Shown piece after piece: positions 31,042 to 42,049 of a stretch of 64,000 nucleotides of DNA. The notes beneath the pieces are model-generated. The model worked only from the letters and a program-made list of their open reading frames with translations, made no database searches and had not been told where the DNA came from. The stretch's first letter is position 1. Every line of letters begins with the position of its first letter. A program made the position numbers and the translations under genes. Source of the DNA: Petrolisthes cinctipes (lineage: Eukaryota; Arthropoda; Malacostraca; Decapoda; Porcellanidae); assembly GCA_033782935.1 (NCBI GenBank), contig JAWQEG010001391.1:69501-133500 (forward strand), written 5' to 3'.

Positions 31042-34000
31042 ATGCCGACGGCCCGTGTCCCTCCGGGAATGAGCACTGCATTGGCCTTGCCAGCCATCAG
31101 TGGCCCCCCAATGGGGGAGTGGACAGATATGGCTACTGGCGGGGGAGGGTCTCAGGGTTGCCCTGTAGAGGGAGTAGGGAAGAGGGATTGTATGAGAGTG
31201 GTAGCTATGAATGTGAATGGAATGATGGATGGGACCAAGAGGCGAGAGATTGTAGAATGTTTTAAGAAAGGAAGAGTGGATGTGATGGGAGTGACGGAGA
31301 CACACGTGAAAGGATGTGGAGTGGTTGAGTGTCAGGAAGGAAGGGAGAGTGGACTGTGGGAGGGAATGGAGGGAGGAGTAGTATGGACGGGCATGAATGA
31401 AAAGAGTAAAGGAAGAGGGAAGGAAGGGTGTGCGCTGTTGGTGTCTCCGTGGGTGTGGAAGGGAGTGGATGGACATGGGTGGAATGGATCGAGGATTGTA
31501 TGGATGACTGGAAAGATTGGCTTGGTGAAGTATGCTTGGGTGTGTGCTTATGCACCAGTGAATGAAAAGAGTAAGACAGGGAGAGAGAAGATGAGAGTGT
31601 TTTGGGAAGAGCTGAATGCATGTCTGAGAGGAATTGATAATGGAAGGAGAATAGTGATGATGGGAGACATGAATGGAAAGGTGGGAGGTGAGGAAGTGGG
31701 GAATATTGTGGGTAAATGGGGTGTAGAAGGAACAAATGAGAATGGTGAATATCTGGTGGATGTCTGTGCTGAGAGGGGGTTGTTCTTGGCGAACACCTTC
31801 TTTCAGCACAAGATGATCCACAGGTATACATGGAAGAGAAGGGATGAGAGAGGAGAGCAGAAGAGTTTGATTGATTATGTGGCAGTGGATGAAAGGTTGA
31901 GGAAGGATGTGTATGACGCAAAAGTAGTGAGAGGAATGGTCCATTGCTCCGACCATTTTGCGGTGTTGGTGAGGATGAAGGTTAGGGTTAAGTGGGAGTA
32001 TAGTAGGAGGGATGAAGGGGTGAGGAATAAGAGGGTGGTGGCTAGTGGGAAATTAGATGTAGAAGAGTATAGGGAGGAATATAAGAGGAGGGTGGGTGAG
32101 GCGCTGGGGGATGTAAGGATGGGGATAGGGGAGGGAGTGGGAGTGAATGCGGTGTATGAAATGTTTAAGATGAGAGTATTAAGGACAGCAGCAGAGGTAG
32201 TAGGATATAAGTCACAGAAGAGGGGCAAGAAAGGGAGTGCTTGGTGGACAGAAGAAGTGAAAGATGCTGTAGAGGATAAGAGGAAGGCATATCGGAGAAC
32301 ACTACAGAGGAATGTGCCGGAAGAAGTGAGAGAGAGATGGAAAAGAGAATATAATGTGTGTAAGAGACAAGTGAAAATGATGGTGAGTGAGAGTAAAAGG
32401 AGAGTGGATGAGGAGTTTGGTATGAAGCTGAGTGAAAAGTTTAAAGAGAACAAGAAATTATTCTGGAAGGAGGTTAAAAGAGAAAGAGGAGAAGGAAAGT
32501 CTGGTAGTGTGAGAATGAAGAGAGAGGATGGAGTTACTGTGAGTAGAAGTGAGGAAGTGAAAGAAGTGTGGAAGAGGCATTTTGATGGTCTGATGAATGG
32601 GGGGACGGGAGGGGAGGCGGTGGTGACATGCATGGGGATGGAGGCAGGTAGTAGACGACAGGGTGTACAGGGAGATTTAGGAAGGGAAGAGGTTAGGAAA
32701 GCAATAGGAAAGTTGAAGATGGGAAAGGCACCAGGGGTGGATGGGATAACTGCTGAAATGTTAAAGTGTGGGGGGGAGGTAGTGGTGGAGTGGATGTTGC
32801 TTATATGTACATTGGCCTGGAGGCAGGGAGAGGTGCCAGAGGATTGGAGGAGAGCCATAATTGTACCTTTGTATAAGGGGAAGGGAAGTAAGGATGAGTG
32901 TGGTAGCTATAGGGGAATAAGCCTTCTTAGTGTACCGGGGAAGGTTTACGGGAAGGTTCTGACTGAGAGACTGATGGAAGTAACAGGGAATAAAGTTAGT
33001 GAGGAGCAGGGAGGGTTCAGAAAGGGTAGAGGATGTGTGGACCAAATATTTGCATTAAAATCAATAGTGGAGAAGTATATTGGGAAGGGTAAGAAGTTGT
33101 ATGCTGCCTTCATGGACTTGGAGAAGGCATATGATAGAGTTGATAGGAAAGCTATGACAGAGGTGTTGAGAATTTATGGAGTTGGGGGGCCTTTACTGAA
33201 AGGCATTGAGGCTTTTTATGCAGATGCAAAAGCATGTGTACGGGTAGAGGGTGATCTAAGTGAGAGTTTTAATATTAGTGTAGGGCTGAGACAGGGGTGT
33301 GTTATGTCACCATGGCTGTTCAATATATATATGGATGGTTGTATGAGAGAGGTGAAAGCCAAAGTGAATGGTCTGGGGGTGAAGTTGAGGCTGAATGAAG
33401 CAAATTGGTCCCTGGTGGCAAGTTTGTTTGCGGATGACACTGTGCTGATGGCTGAGAGTGAAAGGAATTTACAGAGAGTGGTGGACGAATTTCAGTCTGT
33501 GTGTAAACGAAGGAAATTGAAGGTGAATGTGGGTAAAAGTAAAGTGATGGTATTTGAAAGAGCAGAAACTGAAGTGATTGACTTTGCTACACCTTACAGA
33601 GTGGCTGTACCAACTGGGACGAAATGTGAGATAACTCTGAGGGGTGAGAGGATGGAGGAAGTGAAGGAGTTTAAGTACCTGGGTACAGTTATGTGTAAAC
33701 ATGGAAGTATGGAAGGAGAAATTAGGGAGAGAGCAGTGAAGGGTAGACAGGTCATAGGATCACTGGGGAGGATTATGAAGGGTAGAAGTGTGAGTATGGA
33801 AGTGAAAAGGGGACTACGAAATAGTATAATCCTGCCAACACTGACATATGCGTCGGAGACATGGACATGGAATAGGGCGCATCAGTCTAGAATAGGTGCT
33901 GTGGAAATGAGTTACTTGAGAGGAGCATGTGGACTTACTAGATGGGATGGAGAAAGTAATGAGAGTGTATATGAGAGATGTGGTATGAGTGAGAAGGCAA

Positions 34001-34326
34001 TTGGTATTGAGTGTGGAGTGGTTGAGAGAGTGAAACGTAATACATTGAGATGGTTTGGACATGTGGAGAGAATGCAAGGCGAGGAATTTGTAAAGAAGGT
34101 GTATGGAAGTGAAGTTGTAGGACCTGGTGTGAGAGGCAGACCTCCGGTTAGATGGCAGAACAGAGTGGAAGAGTATGTAAAGGAGAGAAACATGAGGGGC
34201 AGAGGAGGGCTTGAACAAGTAAGGAGGGAGTGTTGGAACAGGGAGAACTGGAGACACTTCTGCCGTGGCCACCCCCTTGAGGGGAGTTCCCGGAGGGAAC
34301 GAGGCGTCGGAGCTATAGATAGATAG
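31042..34326 (+). CDS. LINE polyprotein: APE endonuclease and reverse transcriptase
   Basis: An uninterrupted protein of about 1,094 residues from the ATG at 31042 (MPTARVPPGM); the frame also has an upstream TTG. The endonuclease comes first: AMNVNG, TETHVKG, GDMNGKVG, SLIDYVAVD and CSDHFAV near residue 303. A basic linker follows, then the reverse transcriptase: WRRAIIVPLYKGKG, QGGFRKGRGCVDQ, FMDLEKAYDRVD, GLRQGCVMSPWLFNIYMDG and FADD near residues 796-799. A C-terminal WFGHVERM / GRPPVRWQNRVEEYVKER block closes it. One ORF, no ORF1 and a short tandem-repeat tail fit the RTE group; the clade is inferred. All motifs are intact, so this copy may be active. Confidence 0.92.
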   Translation: MPTARVPPGMSTALALPAISGPPMGEWTDMATGGGGSQGCPVEGVGKRDCMRVVAMNVNGMMDGTKRREIVECFKKGRVDVMGVTETHVKGCGVVECQEGRESGLWEGMEGGVVWTGMNEKSKGRGKEGCALLVSPWVWKGVDGHGWNGSRIVWMTGKIGLVKYAWVCAYAPVNEKSKTGREKMRVFWEELNACLRGIDNGRRIVMMGDMNGKVGGEEVGNIVGKWGVEGTNENGEYLVDVCAERGLFLANTFFQHKMIHRYTWKRRDERGEQKSLIDYVAVDERLRKDVYDAKVVRGMVHCSDHFAVLVRMKVRVKWEYSRRDEGVRNKRVVASGKLDVEEYREEYKRRVGEALGDVRMGIGEGVGVNAVYEMFKMRVLRTAAEVVGYKSQKRGKKGSAWWTEEVKDAVEDKRKAYRRTLQRNVPEEVRERWKREYNVCKRQVKMMVSESKRRVDEEFGMKLSEKFKENKKLFWKEVKRERGEGKSGSVRMKREDGVTVSRSEEVKEVWKRHFDGLMNGGTGGEAVVTCMGMEAGSRRQGVQGDLGREEVRKAIGKLKMGKAPGVDGITAEMLKCGGEVVVEWMLLICTLAWRQGEVPEDWRRAIIVPLYKGKGSKDECGSYRGISLLSVPGKVYGKVLTERLMEVTGNKVSEEQGGFRKGRGCVDQIFALKSIVEKYIGKGKKLYAAFMDLEKAYDRVDRKAMTEVLRIYGVGGPLLKGIEAFYADAKACVRVEGDLSESFNISVGLRQGCVMSPWLFNIYMDGCMREVKAKVNGLGVKLRLNEANWSLVASLFADDTVLMAESERNLQRVVDEFQSVCKRRKLKVNVGKSKVMVFERAETEVIDFATPYRVAVPTGTKCEITLRGERMEEVKEFKYLGTVMCKHGSMEGEIRERAVKGRQVIGSLGRIMKGRSVSMEVKRGLRNSIILPTLTYASETWTWNRAHQSRIGAVEMSYLRGACGLTRWDGESNESVYERCGMSEKAIGIECGVVERVKRNTLRWFGHVERMQGEEFVKKVYGSEVVGPGVRGRPPVRWQNRVEEYVKERNMRGRGGLEQVRRECWNRENWRHFCRGHPLEGSSRRERGVGAIDR

Positions 34327-34332
34327 ATAGAA
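34314..34332 (+). repeat. (GATA)n tail of the LINE
   Basis: ATAGATAGATAGATAG at the stop codon. RTE-type LINEs commonly end in short tandem repeats and not in poly(A). The ORF stop lies inside this tail. Confidence 0.7.
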
Positions 34333-34507
34333 GAGAAAATGGCGCTTTTAATATAAAGAGTGACTAATGTAAAAATGGAGTGTTACATTCTTGACAATAA
34401 AATAAATAAGAAGATTATACATGAATCCACCTAACATATTTTTATACTCGAATATTTATATATTTAATTATCAATAAAACAAAATAATTGCACAAATATT
34501 AGCCTTC

Positions 34508-34511
<4 letters not shown>

Positions 34512-34562
<51 letters not shown>

Positions 34563-34565
34563 GGA
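34512..34565. repeat. (GA)n tract and tandem AT repeats
   Basis: A pure GA run. Downstream, at 34632-34745, a unit with TATTGACCTCCAAATTCTTA occurs three times. A short GC-rich, CpG-containing segment at 34754-34850 is unlike its surroundings and unassigned. Confidence 0.85.
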
Positions 34566-34864
34566 GGGGTAGGTGAGGCAGTGTTTATAATTCTGGTTAG
34601 AATGCCTTTTTATTATAATTATTATATATTAAATAAAGTATTGACCTTCAAATTCTTATAAAATTTTGAGAATGTTTAAAAATATTGACCTCCAAATTCT
34701 TATAAAATTTTGAGAATGTGTTAAAATATTGACCTCCTTATATTCTTTAAAAAAATTCCTAACGCGACCCTAATAGACTTACAACGGCCGAGGTGAGCGG
34801 TGCGATGCCGTGAACCGACCGACTCTGAATACCGTTGACGAGCGTCGACAACTGAAAAGAAATT

Positions 34865-35055
34865 ATTATGATTATTGTTGTTATTATCATTATTATTGGT
34901 ATTATTATTATTATTGGTATTATTATTATTATTGGTATTATTATTATTGGTATTATTGTTATTATAATTATTTTATTATTATTATTGTTATTATTATTTT
35001 ATTATTATTATTGGTATTATTGTAATTATTTTATTATTATTATTATTATTATTTA
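34865..35055. repeat. (ATT)n with GGT interruptions
   Basis: A compound trinucleotide array; the Tyr/Ile ORFs are artefacts. Confidence 0.9.
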
Positions 35056-35139
35056 ACTTATAAACCCTTAATTAGATTTTTATTAATAGACTTTTATTAA
35101 TAACTACAACTTATGGTATTAGTATAGAATTATTTCGGT

Positions 35140-36500
35140 AATTTTTTTTTTGGACTATTCTAACACACTTTTCATCTATGGTGTTTCTTATACAATGTTA
35201 ATTTGGAAATCAGTCTGCCCTCACTCTACTAAATAAATAAATAAATAAATAAATTAATTAATAAAATATTTTGGTATTTATTGAAAGAATTACCGTTTTG
35301 TAGCAGTGTTGCCAGATCCGGCTAGGTCCCAGTATTTTGCCCCGGTTATTTCCCGGTAGTTTGGCCAGGTTAGGTCCCGGTAGTCTGCTGTTGTCTAGGT
35401 TAGGTTAGGTTAGGTTAGGTCAGGTCAGGTCAGGTTAGGTCAGGTAAGGTCAGGCTAATTTCAAAATGCCCCATTTGAATATGCCCTATCTTGGAAATGG
35501 GGCATTTGCGGAGGAAATGCCATAGAAGAAAATAGTCTTAGAATGGTTTAAATAAGTGGGTAATGAAGGTAGAAAAACCGTACCCAATAACGGTAATTCA
35601 TTCAATATTTACCAAATTATTTAATTCACTATATATATTGTATACCTATTTTAGTATCATTACCCACTATTTTGGAACATTCTAACACACTTTTCATCTA
35701 TGGTATTTCTTATACAATCTTAATTTGGAAATCAGTCTGCCCTCATTCTACTAAATAAATAAATAAATAAATTTAATAAAATATTTTGGTAAATATTGAA
35801 TGAATTACCGTTATTGCGTACGTTTTTTCTACCTTCATCACCCACTTATTTAGACCATTCTAAGACTCTTTTCGGTATTTATTGAAAGAATTACCGTTTT
35901 GCAGCAGTGTTGCCAGATCCGGCTGGGTCCCAGTATTTTACCCCTGTCATTTATTGTACTTTATCACGATTATTTCCCGGTAGTTTGCCCAATTTAGGTC
36001 CCGGTAGTTTGCCAAGGTTAGGTCCCGGTAGTCTGATGCGGTCTAGGTTAGGTTAGGTCAGGTCAGGTAAGGTCAGGCTAATTTCAAAATGCCCCATTTG
36101 AATATGCCCTATCTTGGAAATGGGGCATTTGCAGAGGAAATGCCATAGAAGAAAATAGTCTTAGAATGGTCTAAATAAGTGGGTAATGAAGGTAGAAAAA
36201 ACGTACTCAATAACGGTAATTCATTCAATATTTACCCTATTTTCTTCTATGGCATTTTCTCCGCAAATGCCCCATTTCCAAGATAGGGCATATTCAAATG
36301 GGGCATTTTGAAATTAGCCTGACCTTACCTGACCTGACCTAACCTAGACCACATCAGACTACCGGGACCTAACCTGGGCAAACTACCGGAAAATCATCGT
36401 GATAAAGTACAATAAATTACTGGGGCAAAATACTGGGACCCAACCGGATCTGGCAACACTGCTGCAAAACGGTAATTCTTTCAATAAATACCAATATTTT
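35140..36500. mobile_element. cluster of GGTA...TACC MITEs
   Basis: At least three copies. One runs 35273-35613 (GGTATTTATTGAAAGAATTA ... TCATTCAATATTTACC). Another starts near 35880 and ends near 36230. A third, inverted, runs about 36230-36490. All share GTTGCCAGATCCGGCT, CCCGGTAGTCTG and TATCTTGGAAATGGGGCA. A flanking repeat (AACACACTTTTCATCTATGG ... AAATCAGTCTGCC) is present twice (35160, 35690), so part of the cluster is a tandem duplication. 35273 lacks a clear 8-bp duplication. Confidence 0.75.
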
Positions 36501-36514
36501 TAACACTCGGGTCC

Positions 36515-37010
36515 CACCAGCTGTATAATTTATCGTCTTATTTATCCATTTATCGTTATTTATTTACACCACGGGGGTCCTTTATTAACTCATAAACACC
36601 TTGAAATAGTCAGGGAATAAATAATAAATAAAATAAAGGCAGTAATAACAAAATAATGATAAATTTTTCCTCTCACCGGATCATTTTTTATCGTCTTATT
36701 TCATCAATTATCGCCTTATTTATCCACTTATCGTTATTTATCTACACCACAGGGGTCCTTTATTAACTCATAAACACCTTGAAATAGTCAGGGAATAAAT
36801 AAATAATGAAATGGTCAATATTTATTTTCCAGTGATAAATTTTTCCACTCACGGGTTCATTTTTTATCGTCTTATTTAATCAATTATCGCCTTATTTATC
36901 CACTTATCGTTATTTATTTACACCACAGGGGTCCTTTATATACTTATTAACACCTTGAATAGTCAGGGAATAAATAATTAATTAAATAATGTCAATATTT
37001 ACCCGCGATA
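36515..37010. repeat. three tandem copies of a 150-bp unit
   Basis: Each copy has TTTATCCACTTATCGTTATT, CACCACAGGGGTCCTTTAT and AGTCAGGGAATAAATAA. No coding frame. The next 300 bases (37011-37310) are low-copy and contain two CAGTGTTGCCAG-like motifs. Confidence 0.85.
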
Positions 37011-37439
37011 AATATGGAGTGAGTCTTGGCGCCATCATATTTGTTTTGGTCTCGTCAGTGTTACCAGATATGTTTGTTGTTGTGTAGTGCGCAGTGTTGC
37101 CAGGTCTGCTTGATGAAATTTTCCCAACTTAAACAGAATTTCCATTTTTTACCTCAAAAATTCCCTGTTTACTCTTCAACAATCTTTATATAATTTCCCC
37201 AGTTACCTCTAATTCTCTATGCCTAAGAATAATTCCCCATACTTGGCATCACTGTCTCTTGTTGATTAGTGCATAGTGTTGCCAGATAGGATATATTCGC
37301 ATGGTTGTCAACTTGTCAAACTCATTTACCCCAGCGTGCCATATTTAATTTATTAGAGTATACAGTACACGGGCCAGATAATTATGAACAGATCGATACC
37401 ACTTATTGGTAAAGGTACAGAAGTGGACCTTACTGTATA

Positions 37440-37725
37440 ATAGATATTTTACTGTCATTACCCACTATTTTGGACCATTCTAAGACACTTCTTCTATGGT
37501 TTTTCTTCCTCAAATGCCCCGTTTCCAAGATAGGGCATATTCAAATGGGGCATTTTGAAATTAGCCTGACCTTACCTGACCTGACCTAACCTAACCTAGA
37601 CCGCATCAGACTACCGGGACCTAACCTGGGCAAACTACCGGGAAATAATCGTGATAAAGTACAATAAATGACAGGGGTAAAATACTAGGACCCAGCCGGA
37701 TCTGGCAACACTGCTGAATTCAGGT
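37440..37725 (-). mobile_element. GGTA...TACC family MITE, inverted and partial
   Basis: Reverse-orientation interior (TGCCCCGTTTCCAAGATAGG, GACTACCGGGACCTAACCTG, GCCGGATCTGGCAACACTGC). The ends are degraded. Confidence 0.7.
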
Positions 37726-37789
37726 CCACTTCTGTACTAATACCCACTTATTAATCAAGATAAAACTATTGTATGATATAAATCACAAA

Positions 37790-37851
37790 AAAAGGCAGTA
37801 AATTGTTTGAGATACCCATATGTGGATGATTAGTATTGACCACAACTGTAT
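37790..37851. mobile_element. mariner-type MITE end
   Basis: CCCATATGTGGATGATTAGT followed by GACCACAACTGTA, the right end of the family at 13896 and 26294. The left part is absent. Confidence 0.65.
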
Positions 37852-38031
37852 TGTTCCCTCCTAACACAGAGTACAACACATAACAAAAGAACATCCCCAG
37901 GCTATTGTATCAATTCACATCACTTGTGTACCTCTCATGGCTCCAATATCATATATCATTATGTATATACTCTGTATGACTTTCCTTTTCCTAGCCCTAG
38001 CTATCATTTGCTAGGTGTCAGAAAAAAACAC

Positions 38032-38178
38032 TGTTCACTTGAAATATATGGTATTTTCCTAATACACTCGACACTTGAAATATATGGTATTTTCCTAATA
38101 CACTCGACACTTGAAATATATGGTATTTTCCTAATACACTCGACACTTGAAATATATGGTATTTTCCTAATACACTCG
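38032..38178. repeat. 36-bp minisatellite, four copies
   Basis: Unit with TGAAATATATGGTATTTTCC and TAATACACTCGACA. It keeps frames open because 36 is a multiple of three. Confidence 0.9.
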
Positions 38179-38387
38179 ACCCTTGATTTAATGGACCCCC
38201 ATTTAAAGGATTTCAGATTTAACAGACACTTTTTGCTACCAGACAATCATTATGCATCAGACAGAAAGTGTGTTACTTGAAAATATTCTGTGGACTAACT
38301 AGGTGTCAGTGTGGCTGTAAAGGTAAGGAAGGAGGTGTTGGTAGTCCACTGTCCAAGGACCCCTCAATATTTTATCCAAGTGGTGCG

Positions 38388-38583
38388 GGAATAGGGGGAC
38401 AGGCTTTGGGGGTTTAGGGGTGTGTGGGTGTTTTTGGGGGGTGTGGGAGTAGGGGGACAGGCTTGGGGGGGGGGTTAGGAGGGTGCGGGAATAGGGGACA
38501 GGCTTTCTACCCACCCCAAGCCTGTCCCCATATTCTGTGCCCCCCCCCCCCAAGCCTATCCCCTACTCCCGCACCCCCTTAAG
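38388..38583. mobile_element. G-rich hairpin element
   Basis: A G-rich half with GTGCGGGAATAGGGGGACAG, then the C-rich half ending CTCCCGCACCCCCTTAAG. Confidence 0.7.
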
Positions 38584-38619
38584 GGACCCTGTGATGTAGT
38601 CAGAAAATTGGAGGTAAAT

Positions 38620-39040
38620 ATAGAAGCAGCTTGTCTGGTGGCATAGTCAGGAGGAATCAGAAGCCTCCAAGTCTCACCAAACATCACCAATATAGAAGCA
38701 GCTTGTCTGGTGGCATAGTCAGGAGGAATCAGAAGCCTCCAAGTCTCACCAAACATCACCAATATAGAAGCAGCTTGTCTGGTGGCATAGTCAGGAGGAA
38801 TCACAAGCCTCCAAGTCTCACCAAACATCACCAATATAGAAGCAGCTTGTCTGGTGGCATAGTCAGGAGGAATCAGAAGCCTCCAAGTCTCACCAAACTT
38901 CACCAATATAGAAGGTTGTTTGGTGGCATAGTCAGGAGGAATCAGAAGCCTCCAAGTCTCACCAAACATCACCAATATAGGAGCATGTTTGGTGGCATAG
39001 TCAGGAGGAATCACAAGACACCAAACAAGTCTCAAAAACC
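38620..39040. repeat. 72-bp tandem array, six copies
   Basis: Unit containing AGCAGCTTGTCTGGTGGCAT and GGAGGAATCAGAAGCCTCC. It is the same core as the 42050 array but with a CAAGTCTCACCAAACATCAC linker instead of CA repeats. 72 is a multiple of three, so the long ORFs are artefacts. Confidence 0.9.
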
Positions 39041-39096
39041 ATCACAGGGTCTTTAATTAATCATACCAAAGGTTTGAGGAAAAACTTGACAAAAAA

Positions 39097-39492
39097 AAGA
39101 ACATAACTGTATTACTCCATGTTGAACCAGCACAACCTTCCAAGCACTTGAACAGAACATAACTGTATTACTCCATGTTGAACCAGCACAACCTTCCAAG
39201 CACTTGAACAGAACATAACTGTATTACTCCATGTTCAACCAGCACAACCTCCCAAGCACTTGAACAGAACATAACTGTATTACCCCTTTTTCAACCAGCA
39301 CAACCTCCCAAGCACTTGAACAGAACATAACTGTATTACTCCATGTTCAACCAGCACAACCTCCCAAGCACTTGAACAGAACATAACTGTATTACTCCAT
39401 GTTCAACCAGCACAACCTCCCAAGCACTTGAACAGAACATAACTGTATTACTCCATGTTCAACCAGCACAACCTCCCAAGCACTTGAACACT
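39097..39492. repeat. 56-bp minisatellite, about seven copies
   Basis: Unit with GAACATAACTGTATTACTCC and CCAAGCACTTGAACA. Copies differ by single bases (TTCC/TCCC; one copy has TACCCCTTTT). Confidence 0.9.
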
Positions 39493-39665
39493 TAACATAA
39501 GTGTTGTAACACACCAAATAGTAATGGTACAATTAACAATAACTATAGCAAGTGTTCTTAGAGGGTGGGTTGGCTTTCTGTGAACACAAATGAGAGTGGT
39601 AAGAGAAAGCCCATGTCTCCTGACTAACTCAAGAAACAATAAGTAACAATATAATATATATAATG

Positions 39666-39940
39666 GGTGGAAGAGTGCGGGAGTAGGGGACAGGCTGTAG
39701 GGGGGTGAGGGAGTAGGGGGACAGGCTTGGGGGGGGTTTAGGGGGTGCGGGAGTAGGGGGACAGGTTTGGAGGTGCGGTAATAGTGTTAATATATATATA
39801 TATATATATATACTCACTTGACAGACATACAAACATAGTATAATATACTCACTTGACAGACATACAAACATAGTATAATATACTCACTTGACAGACATAC
39901 AAACATAGTATAATATACTCACTTGACAGACATACTGTAT
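39666..39940. repeat. G-rich element fragment and 35-bp repeats
   Basis: A G-rich half (39666-39780), a TA run (39790-39812), then four copies of a unit with ACTCACTTGACAGACATACA. Confidence 0.8.
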
Positions 39941-40059
39941 ATATACCATACATACCTTGCTTAGCCTTATAGCTGAGCCTTCTGTGGTGGTGTTGGCCTT
40001 ATAGCTGAACCTTCATGCCTTCTGTGGTGGGTTGTGTGAGATTAATGATAGGCAAAGTG

Positions 40060-40875
40060 TACTGGAAATGTATGATAAAGAAGAAATAAAGAAACTACAA
40101 AGGTTAGAAAACAGTGTGGGAGCGCCTAGTTATACGCAAGAAACTGTAATAAGGGTAGGATTATGGAGGGACAATTAAAATACTGGCAGCATATTCTAAG
40201 AGGTGAAAGTAACATTCTACTGGAGAGTGTGATACAAGAAATGAGGTTGGAAAAAGAGGAAAAATAAGTGGATTGGAAGGCTGTTGGAAGATAGAAGAAT
40301 GATGGGAATAAGAGGAATAGACATTAACAATGCTGAAATCGGTGAAAAAGTGGGAAAAAAGAAAGGTGGAAAAGTGAGATGCAAGTAAAAGATAGTCTGA
40401 AGCTGTATAGAGAGTGGAGAAAAGAACTGGGAGGACAAGAAGACATTTACAATAACACCAAAGCAGTGATAATTATGTTCAAGTGTCGTACCAACAATAT
40501 CAACTTGGGAGACAGAAAGAGGTTTAGTAATCAAACAATGGAATGTACAGTCGCGGTCAATAACAATCATCCACATATGGGTATCTCAAACAATTTACTG
40601 TCTAATGTTTTCACGTTTACATATGATGTTATTGTTTTAAGTAGTGCGTAGCTGCTTGTAGTAAAATAAAAGATGGTACCAAACCTATTTATTAGAAAGT
40701 TTATCATCTAAGGAACAGAGGGAAGCTGTCAAACTCTTACTTGAGTTACCCCTATATGGATGATTATATTTGACACCAACTGTATATATAATGTGTGGAA
40801 ATGAAAAGGAAGATGTCATACACTTCCTACTACACTGTGAAGCCTATAGTGTAGAAAGGAATAAAAACACATAGT
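40060..40875 (+). pseudogene. decayed LINE C-terminal region split by a MITE
   Basis: Plus-strand frames before the MITE are basic and RT-tail-like (for example LKYWQHILRGESNILLESVI). After the MITE the frame reads CGNEKEDVIHFLLHCEAY, the CxxC...HxxxxC finger near the end of many LINE ORF2 proteins. Stops and frameshifts break the first part. The mariner-type MITE at 40546-40784 separates the two, so that insertion came later. Confidence 0.65.
40546..40784. mobile_element. mariner-type MITE, full-length
   Basis: TACAGTCGCGGTCAATAACA at the left and TTTGACACCAACTGTA at the right, TA at each boundary, with the family interior. It sits inside the LINE relic. Confidence 0.85.
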
Positions 40876-41094
40876 GCTACAGCATCCATATATATATATA
40901 ACTATGATGAAGAAAATATAATTGGGAAGTTTCTATATGACAGCAGTATAATTGACCAAAGCAAATCAACAATTTATCAATTCTGGCAGATAAGAGAAAA
41001 AGATAAAAAAGTTTATCTGTAAAAACAGAGTAAAACAAGACCCAGACCATAGACATTGTGAAGTACATGAGGAAGTAGAGTGGTAATTCACAAT

Positions 41095-41275
41095 GACGTG
41101 AAGAAAAACCCACTTTTTATAGACAGAAAGTATTTAATATGGATGTTTGTGAGTCAACAACTACCTCCCTCTTCAGATTCAACTCTGTACTGCTGAAGAG
41201 GGAGGTAGTTGTTCACTCACAAACGTCCATATTAAATACTTTCTGTCTATAAAAAGTGGGTTTTTCTTAATATCA
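41095..41275. mobile_element. foldback element (about 170 bp)
   Basis: Arms of about 75 bp: the left has CCCACTTTTTATAGACAGAA and AACTACCTCCCTCTTCAG; the right has the exact complements, around a short loop (ATTCAACTCTGTACTG). Confidence 0.85.
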
Positions 41276-41384
41276 GGAAGTATCGTTGACCTTATAGCCG
41301 AGCCTTCATGCCTTCTGTGTTGGTGTTGGTCTGGGGTGCTGGGTGTAGGGTGTTGGTCTGGGGTGCTGGGTGGGGTTTGGGGTG

Positions 41385-41590
41385 TGTGGGAATAGGGGGA
41401 CAGGCTTGGGGGGGGTTTAGGAGAGGTGCGGGTTTTTTTGGGGGTATCGGGAGGGTTTTTTTGGGTGCGGGAGTAGGGGGACAGGCTTGGGGGGTGGGTT
41501 ACGGGGGTGCAGGAATAGGGGCCAGACTTTCTACCCCCCCTCCAAGCCTGTCCCCCTATTCCAGCACCCCCCAAACCCCACACCAAGTAG
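41385..41590. mobile_element. G-rich hairpin element
   Basis: GGGGGACAGGCTTGGGGGG units followed by a C-rich CCCCCTCCAAGCCTGTCC half. 41300-41385 has two tandem GTTGGTCTGGGGTGCTGGGT units. Confidence 0.65.
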
Positions 41591-42049
41591 CACATCACAT
41601 CACTTGTGTTTCTTACAGTAGACCTCTTGTAAATATTCATACGTCCTCCATCTTGGTGGTGTGACCTGTAAATATTATTGATTGATATTAGGCAACATAA
41701 CAGCCAAGGTCATATGGCACCCGAGGAAGAAGGAAAGTCATTGACAAGTGGGACAGTCAAGGGGGAAATTTTGTGTTGGTAAATCTGGAGTAACTGATTC
41801 CTCCAAACTATTTTTCCAAGCAACAACAGAACACCATTATTTTGGTTCTTCTGGTTCTGTTTCCTGGCATACATTGGAGGAATCAAGGCACTCCAATGTA
41901 ACAAAAGTGAATAAATAAGAAATAACCTACTACAATAATATTTAATGTAATATTTAATGTAACAAAAGTGAATTACCTCCTTAAGGGATCTGTGATGTAG
42001 TCAGATAATTGGAGTTATACGAATCCTTCAAATATTACTACAAAACACC

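Noticed and set aside
31015..34272. Several long minus-strand ORFs opposite the LINE polyprotein
   Set aside because: They are shadows of the plus-strand ORF, which has all endonuclease and RT motifs in order.
38556..39056. 159- and 141-residue repeat ORFs
   Set aside because: They are readings of the 72-bp array; open on both strands.
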